Of a DNA stretch of 23,445 bases, positions 19,465-23,445 are shown piece after piece; position 1 is the stretch's first letter; every line of letters starts with the position of its first letter. The notes beneath the pieces were generated by a model that saw only the letters and a program-made list of their open reading frames with translations, made no database searches and was not told the origin of the DNA. The position numbers and the translations under genes are program-made. This DNA comes from a virus: positions 1 to 23,445 of the IMG/VR virus record IMGVR_UViG_3300032285_004247; one strand, given 5' to 3'.

Positions 19465-19470
19465 ATATAA

Positions 19471-19770
19471 ATGTCCGCAACAGATATAGCAACCATCATA
19501 GCCGCATACACAGGCGTAGCAGCAGTTATAGGCGGAATTGCCTGGAGACTATTTAAAACGGCTGTACGGCAGGCTGTAGAGGCTAACACAGCTACTATGG
19601 AAGAGCCAATCAATGAACTACGTCACAATGGTGGAAGTTCACTTCTAGACGTAGTAAAGCTTCAAATCCTACCTATTGTTAAAGAGCTACGCGAGAACCA
19701 GATAGTCATAGCTGATAGAGTTGCGCGCCTTGAAGGACGCTTCGAGCAGCATGTGGACGACGTAGAATAG
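19471..19770 (+). CDS. Membrane-anchored coiled-coil protein (99 aa)
   Basis: A single membrane helix lies at residues 5-28 (DIATIIAAYTGVAAVIGGIA), followed by a short Ala-rich helix. ELRHNGGSSLLDVVKLQI comes next, then a coiled-coil ending RLEGRFEQHVDD. The ELR-x-NGGSSL...LEGRFEQH pattern recurs in actinophage membrane proteins listed as holins or membrane proteins (recollection). It may be a late holin or a partner of the neighbouring transglycosylase. A hairpin ends just before the start; the only start context is weak (ATGGATATAA). Confidence 0.68.
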   Translation: MSATDIATIIAAYTGVAAVIGGIAWRLFKTAVRQAVEANTATMEEPINELRHNGGSSLLDVVKLQILPIVKELRENQIVIADRVARLEGRFEQHVDDVE

Positions 19771-19816
19771 CCCCTATAGCTTTTTTACTATATACTAAAT
19801 GCTTTAGGAGGAACTA

Positions 19817-20032
19817 ATGCTTACATGTGATAACTGTGCGCAAACCGCAGTTTATACCTGCGCGGACCCTGGTTTAAGCCCAATCAACTACTGTGCGGAT
19901 TGCCTTCCTGTTTGGTTGCATAGCCGAGCAGAAGCTGGTCATTTCCCACTAGCTGTGGTTGAAGCGCCAGTAGAAGACACACCTGCGCCTAAAACTAAGA
20001 AGAAGGCGGCGCCTTCAGATGAGAATAATTAA
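19817..20032 (+). CDS. 71-aa zinc-ribbon protein with acidic/Lys tail
   Basis: The N-terminus is a ribbon: LTCDNCAQTAVYTCADPGLS, then NYCADCLPVWL (C4, C7, C26, C29 and a fifth Cys at 15). A low-complexity tail follows (PVEDTPAPKTKKKAAPSDEN). The strong AGGAGG lies 5-7 nt before ATG, the best ribosome-binding site in the region, and CTTTAGGAG also precedes the 23152 gene. Its end overlaps the next gene by 14 nt. Confidence 0.7.
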   Translation: MLTCDNCAQTAVYTCADPGLSPINYCADCLPVWLHSRAEAGHFPLAVVEAPVEDTPAPKTKKKAAPSDENN

Positions 20033-20297
20033 TACTCAAGCTGTACAAGTACACCCAGTTCCAGATAAGTTAACTGCGCCAAAAGGCCCATTTCCACCAG
20101 AGCTAACTATAGGTCATTCTTTATCTGAACCTGAGATTGTTTACGACTATGATGAAGCTTATGCGGAAGATGGTTCAGGGTTTTTACCTGGCGCCACTGT
20201 GCAAAACAATTACAAACCTTTACGTTATCTAAGATGTTCTGTATGCTCTGAGCGTGTAATAGAGACGGAAACTGAACTTCATATTTGTGAGGAATAA
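20019..20297 (+). CDS. 92-aa protein with C-terminal Cys knuckle
   Basis: The N-terminal two thirds is a Pro-rich extended region (VHPVPDKLTAPKGPFPPELT) followed by acidic EPEIVYDYDEAYAEDG. The C-terminus CSVCSERVIETETELHICEE carries CxxC and H-x-C, a small zinc knuckle. It starts inside the preceding gene. A 6-bp hairpin, GAAGGC-GGC-GCCTTC (20002-20016), ends 2 nt before the ATG and would hide the ribosome-binding site, so initiation may rely on coupling. Its stop overlaps the next ATG (TAATG). The family is unknown. Confidence 0.64.
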   Translation: MRIINTQAVQVHPVPDKLTAPKGPFPPELTIGHSLSEPEIVYDYDEAYAEDGSGFLPGATVQNNYKPLRYLRCSVCSERVIETETELHICEE

Positions 20298-20884
20298 TGG
20301 GAAAGAAAAGAACTAGCATCCCGAGCTTAGACTCATTGCAGTGGAACGACCCTAAAAACAAAACCAATCTTCCTACATTTGATGAGGTGACATTTGGTCG
20401 CCAAGTTGAACAGCGAACAGCGCGTAATGAAAAACTTGCAGATAATTGGGATATTACTATTCCAAAAGACGTATCAGGATACGCAGATAATGAATTAGAT
20501 TCCGTTGGTGGTGAACTTATAACAGCGCCCACAACAAACCCTAAACGACCTCGCGCATTAACTATTGGATATAATCCAAACACACGGGCCCTCATCGTAG
20601 TGTTTAGAGATAACACTTGGTGGCAGTACAACGACGTCCCAGTTCACATGTGGATGGGGTTGAAGGACAGCGCTTCTACTGGAGAGTTCCTTAGGGTTGA
20701 AGGCCTTGATACTTGGCCTGATATGGGCCCAGCTGATTTAGATGCTATGTCTGCTGGAGTAAAAGCTCAGATATCTGAATCTGCGCAGACCGCTAACAAA
20801 ATGCAGAAAAGCAAGGCTTTATCAGAAAACCAGGTTAATATACAAAGCTTTACCGCAGAGGAGCTGTTTAAAGACTATCTATGA
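20297..20884 (+). CDS. KTSC-domain protein (195 aa)
   Basis: Residues 84-134 read KRPRALTIGYNPNTRALIVVF, then WWQYNDVPVHMWMGLKDSAS and TGEFL. This is the KTSC domain order: I-GY-x...L-x-V-x-F, Y-x-Y-x-VP, L-x-x-A-S-x-G. KTSC proteins are small and of uncertain function, sometimes joined to ribosome-linked or nucleic-acid enzymes. N-terminal residues 1-80 are charged and disordered-looking; the C-terminus is helical. It overlaps the upstream stop by 1 nt and the next start by 4 nt. No catalytic centre is known. Confidence 0.78.
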   Translation: MGKKRTSIPSLDSLQWNDPKNKTNLPTFDEVTFGRQVEQRTARNEKLADNWDITIPKDVSGYADNELDSVGGELITAPTTNPKRPRALTIGYNPNTRALIVVFRDNTWWQYNDVPVHMWMGLKDSASTGEFLRVEGLDTWPDMGPADLDAMSAGVKAQISESAQTANKMQKSKALSENQVNIQSFTAEELFKDYL

Positions 20885-21186
20885 AAACACTTGGACCACT
20901 ATATGTTGGAAGACTTGAGTACTATCACACAAAGCTATTACCTATTATTGAAGTTGGAACTACACAAGAGACTGAGATGCCTTACCGTCTTGGCAAGTGT
21001 TTAGTTTTTAGGGTACCCTTTACAAAACCTGGATATTACCTGGGGTTGTTCTACCATAACCCCCGACTTCACTGGGATGACAATGAAGCTATAGACGAGC
21101 TTCTTTTCAAAGCAATGTGGTCTAGGACAGCTTGGAAGCCTGAGGATGGGGATTACGATGAGATTTTTAAAGAAGAACAACACTAA
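20881..21186 (+). CDS. 101-aa protein of unknown function
   Basis: The product is beta-rich at first (LGPLYVGRLEYYHTKLLPII, KCLVFRVPFTKPGYYLGLFY) and helical/acidic at the end (EAIDELLFKAMWSRTAWKPE). No family is recognised. It overlaps the KTSC gene by 4 nt (ATGA) and the next gene by about 29 nt. It may form a complex with its neighbours, by position only. Confidence 0.62.
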   Translation: MKTLGPLYVGRLEYYHTKLLPIIEVGTTQETEMPYRLGKCLVFRVPFTKPGYYLGLFYHNPRLHWDDNEAIDELLFKAMWSRTAWKPEDGDYDEIFKEEQH

Positions 21187-21400
21187 CTGGGATAAGCCCT
21201 TTTCTGAAAAAGTGGCTAAAAGGGTATCTAAAATACCTACAGGTGAATTAGAACTGTGGGTAGACCAGTCTCTTACTGAGATAGGTCGTTGTTTATCTGG
21301 ATATCAAAGAAGCCGTGAAATGTTTTATTTAGATGAAGCTAGACAAGGTGCAGAAGCTCTTCATGCAGTAGTTGAGGAATTGCACAAGCGTATGCGCTAG
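21158..21400 (+). CDS. 80-aa helical protein before terminase
   Basis: The protein is mostly helical: FSEKVAKRVSKIPTGELELW, VDQSLTEIGRCLSGYQRSRE and YLDEARQGAEALHAVVEELH. I recall a similar LxxWxDQxLxEIGRxLxxxQRSxD pattern in actinophages, where it often sits before the terminase gene. The start at 21158 is chosen because GGGGATTACG precedes it at better spacing than for the ATG at 21146. It overlaps the preceding gene by 29 nt. A terminase small subunit or partner role is conceivable but not shown. Confidence 0.6.
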   Translation: MRFLKKNNTNWDKPFSEKVAKRVSKIPTGELELWVDQSLTEIGRCLSGYQRSREMFYLDEARQGAEALHAVVEELHKRMR

Positions 21401-21428
21401 TGTAAACTAAACTCGCCTCTCTTTCTCT

Positions 21429-21475
21429 CCCCCGTGGGGGGCATCAGACAAGTCTGGGTTTAACGACCCAGACTT
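21429..21475 (+). terminator. Tandem hairpins ending the accessory operon
   Basis: CCCCC-GT-GGGGG (21429-21440) is followed by AAGTCTGGGT-TTAACG-ACCCAGACTT (21450-21475), a perfect 10-bp stem ending in TTCTGTTT. The second is a good intrinsic terminator between the accessory genes and the terminase gene. Confidence 0.72.
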
Positions 21476-21502
21476 TCTGTTTACTCCTAAACTAGGGTCT
21501 AT

Positions 21503-23080
21503 ATGGAACACTTATTAGATGATGAAGAAGATGAGTTCATTCCGGATTTAGAAGAGACACCTCTACCGGATGATGAAGAGATTGAGCTTGATGAGCTCTC
21601 TAAAGAGTTTGTAAATAAACTTATTGACCGTTGTATTCAATTCATGGACGCCCTTGTAGGCCATAGCCTTCACCCATATCAGATGCCGTTAGCGCGTCGT
21701 ATTATCGAATCAGTTATCATTAATGATGGTGAAGAGGTAACCGCTCTTGCTGCACGTCAGTCAGGTAAGTCAGAAACTATTGCTAACACAGTGGCTACCC
21801 TTATGGTGCTACTACCGCGCTTAGCAAAGATGTACCCAGACCTGCTCGGTAAGTTTAGCAATGGCATTATGATTGGTATGTTTGCGCCAGTTGAGGGTCA
21901 GGTAGAAACTCTCTTTGGCCGTACAGTAAACAGACTTACATCAGAGCGCGCATTAGAGATTCTTGGCGACCCAGAGATTGATGACAATTTGGGTAGAGTG
22001 AGCGGCGTTAAGCGTAAGATTGTCTTAAAGAACTCAGGCAGTAGCTTGACTATGATGACAGCTAACCCTAGAGCTAAGATTGAATCTGAGTCGTTTCACC
22101 TTATTGTTATTGACGAGTGTCAAGAAGCTGATGACTTTGTAGTATCTAAGTCAATCTCTCCTATGTTGGCTTACTACTCAGGAACCATGGTTAAGACAGG
22201 TACACCTACAACAAGTAAGAACAACTTCTATAGGTCTATCCAATTAAACAAGCGCCGTCAGACTACTCGCGGTAAACGACAAAACCATTTTGAATGGGAT
22301 TGGCGTGAAGTATCTAAGGTAAACGCTAACTACGGTAAGTACATCAAAAAAGAAATGCTTCGCATTGGTGAGGACTCAGACGAGTTCCAGATGTCTTACA
22401 ACTGCAAGTGGTTGCTTGAGCGCGGTATGTTCATCACCTCCTCTATCATGGATGAGCTTGGTGATACATCAGCTGAGATTACTCGCGCTTGGCACCGTAC
22501 ACCTGTAGTAGTTGGTATTGACCCAGCACGTAAGCTTGACTCAACAGTTGTTACAGTAGTGTGGGTTGACTGGGATAGACCAGATGAGTTTGGTTACTTT
22601 GACCACAGAGTGCTTAATTGGTTAGAGCTTCAGGGTGATGACTGGGAAGACCAATACTTCCAGATTGTTAACTTCTTATCTAACTACGATGTGATGTACG
22701 TTGGGGTAGATGCCAATGGCGTGGGGGATGCAGTAGCTCAACGCCTAAAGATTCTATTACCTAGGGCTGAGGTAATCCCTCTTACGTCCAGCCAAAGCGA
22801 GCAGTCTAAGCGATGGAAGCATCTTAAAGCTCTGATTGACCGCCGAATGATTGGGTGGCCTGCTAACTCAAGAACACGCCGTTTAAGCTCATGGCGCCGT
22901 TTCTATCAGCAAATGACTGACCTAGAAACCAAGTTTACAGGCCCCAACTTCTTGGCGGCAGCCCCAGACGAAGCGCACGCCCACGACGACTTTGCTGACT
23001 CACTAGCTATTGCCTGCTCTCTAACCCTAGACCAGACAATGCCCTCGGTAGAGGTTACAAGTTCGCCATTCTTTAATTAA
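21503..23080 (+). CDS. terL: Terminase large subunit (525 aa)
   Basis: This is the packaging motor that translocates and cuts phage DNA. The ATPase half has a Walker A at residues 84-90 (ARQSGKS), a Walker B with catalytic D204-E205 in LIVIDECQE and a coupling motif KTGTPTTS (231-238). The nuclease half (RNase H-like) has D340 in VVGIDPARKLDSTVV, D403 in VGVDANGVGDAV and D495/D496/D499 in HDDFADSLAIA. The first 35 residues are very acidic (DDEEDEFIPDLEETP). The length fits TerL. The ATG has AGGG 5 nt upstream. A terminase small subunit is not recognised, although the helical 80-aa gene just upstream is a candidate. Confidence 0.95.
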   Translation: MEHLLDDEEDEFIPDLEETPLPDDEEIELDELSKEFVNKLIDRCIQFMDALVGHSLHPYQMPLARRIIESVIINDGEEVTALAARQSGKSETIANTVATLMVLLPRLAKMYPDLLGKFSNGIMIGMFAPVEGQVETLFGRTVNRLTSERALEILGDPEIDDNLGRVSGVKRKIVLKNSGSSLTMMTANPRAKIESESFHLIVIDECQEADDFVVSKSISPMLAYYSGTMVKTGTPTTSKNNFYRSIQLNKRRQTTRGKRQNHFEWDWREVSKVNANYGKYIKKEMLRIGEDSDEFQMSYNCKWLLERGMFITSSIMDELGDTSAEITRAWHRTPVVVGIDPARKLDSTVVTVVWVDWDRPDEFGYFDHRVLNWLELQGDDWEDQYFQIVNFLSNYDVMYVGVDANGVGDAVAQRLKILLPRAEVIPLTSSQSEQSKRWKHLKALIDRRMIGWPANSRTRRLSSWRRFYQQMTDLETKFTGPNFLAAAPDEAHAHDDFADSLAIACSLTLDQTMPSVEVTSSPFFN

Positions 23081-23097
23081 CGTTTAGCCTGAAATTT

Positions 23098-23134
23098 AAC
23101 TAAATACAGGTCAAACTTTACTTGAAGTACTTCA
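23098..23134 (+). promoter_or_regulatory. AACTAAATAC motif and 12-bp palindrome
   Basis: AACTAAATAC (23098-23107) repeats the motif at 14162-14171. TGAAGTACTTCA (23123-23134) is a perfect palindrome; the earlier site also carries a palindrome (TTACTGCAGTAA). CTTTAGGAG follows as the ribosome-binding site of the partial gene. It is a candidate late promoter or operator. Confidence 0.42.
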
Positions 23135-23151
23135 CACTTTAGGAGTTATAA

Positions 23152-23445
23152 ATGACAATCGCACCAGACCCAAAGTTCCCAGAACGTCCTGGCACTGTCT
23201 ACGACCGTAAGTTCTCACCTGCTACACCAGGTCAGCGCGGTCCACTACGTTTTGAAGAAGGCGTAGCAACAGATACAGATGTTCCAATGGAATTCACAAA
23301 TGGCGCAATGCAGGGATACATGCCTGCACCAGGCCGTCCAAACCGTAATCAGAATGTGTTTGAGAAGCTACCAGAAGAGACAATGCGTGAGCGTGCTCAC
23401 GTTGGTTCTGCAGCATGGGTAGAAGCTCCAGACCACCTTACTGAG
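23152..23445 (+). CDS. Partial conserved phage protein after terminase (98+ aa)
   Basis: The frame is open through the window end. The start MTIAPDPKFPERPGTVYDRK is followed by SPATPGQRGPLRFEEGVATD, PAPGRPNRNQNVFEKLPEET and MRERAHVGSAAWVEAPDHLT. I recall this protein type (RERAHVGSASWxDAP) in actinophages next to the terminase, as a virion-associated or unknown protein, but have no search to support it. CTTTAGGAG 7-8 nt before the ATG is a strong ribosome-binding site. It may lie just before the portal gene. The codon choice is rich in CCA, CGT and CAG, as in an abundant virion protein. Confidence 0.72.
   Translation, partial: MTIAPDPKFPERPGTVYDRKFSPATPGQRGPLRFEEGVATDTDVPMEFTNGAMQGYMPAPGRPNRNQNVFEKLPEETMRERAHVGSAAWVEAPDHLTE

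Overview
The window is part of a tailed double-stranded DNA phage (Caudoviricetes) genome, or an integrated or contig form of one. The clearest markers are a complete terminase large subunit at the right end, a collagen-like tail fibre, a CHAP endolysin behind two small membrane proteins, and dozens of tiny genes packed with 1-29 nt overlaps. The host is probably an actinobacterium of low to moderate GC, for example a freshwater lineage. This is inferred from a DUF7455-type protein, several small Cys-rich proteins of a kind common in actinophages, a PASTA-like stretch in a virion protein and an actinobacterial-looking secreted transglycosylase. No tRNA, rRNA, CRISPR array, transposase or integrase was seen.

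Layout. (1) 1-1860 is a leftward early module: an ECF-like sigma factor, a 54-aa membrane microprotein and two Cys-rich small proteins. It contains a striking non-coding design around 1-40 and 630-850: five perfect DnaA boxes, 11-bp-spaced direct repeats, two back-to-back perfect hairpins and a 14-bp inverted repeat bracketing the sigma gene. It looks like a replication origin or a regulatory switch. (2) 1900-2970 is a rightward run of zinc-ribbon microproteins of 29-49 aa plus a 32-aa membrane peptide. (3) 2970-7504 is a long coupled operon of small, mostly very Lys-rich proteins, with a ParB-like protein, a DUF6321-like protein, an HNH-like protein, a PNKP/HAD-like phosphatase with an altered motif and a DUF7455-like protein. 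(4) 7505-10655 starts with a perfect extended -10 promoter and a secreted Pro-rich protein whose only plausible start is AUA, followed by two holin candidates, the CHAP endolysin and two microproteins. (5) 10645-14443 holds three small proteins and then the tail-fibre/adhesin pair, one of which carries a Cys/Tyr-rich insertion. (6) 14485-17222 is a sugar/surface module: an unknown phage protein, a GT-A glycosyltransferase, an RmlB-like dTDP-glucose 4,6-dehydratase and a zinc-ribbon protein. (7) 17349-18659 is a repeat-rich virion protein with its own palindromic leader and a strong terminator. (8) 18717-19256 is a leftward secreted lytic transglycosylase. (9) 19471-21400 carries small accessory genes (membrane coiled coil, zinc ribbon, KTSC). 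(10) 21503-23445 holds the terminase large subunit and the start of the next virion gene.

How the parts work together (inference). Host DnaA and the phage sigma factor could act at the left-end island. The Zn-ribbon and basic small proteins are plausible host-takeover or virion-associated factors. The adhesins and sugar enzymes concern cell-surface recognition or modification. The CHAP enzyme with its holins lyses the cell, and the separate transglycosylase may act at entry or exit. All functional calls come from reading motifs by eye; no database search was run.
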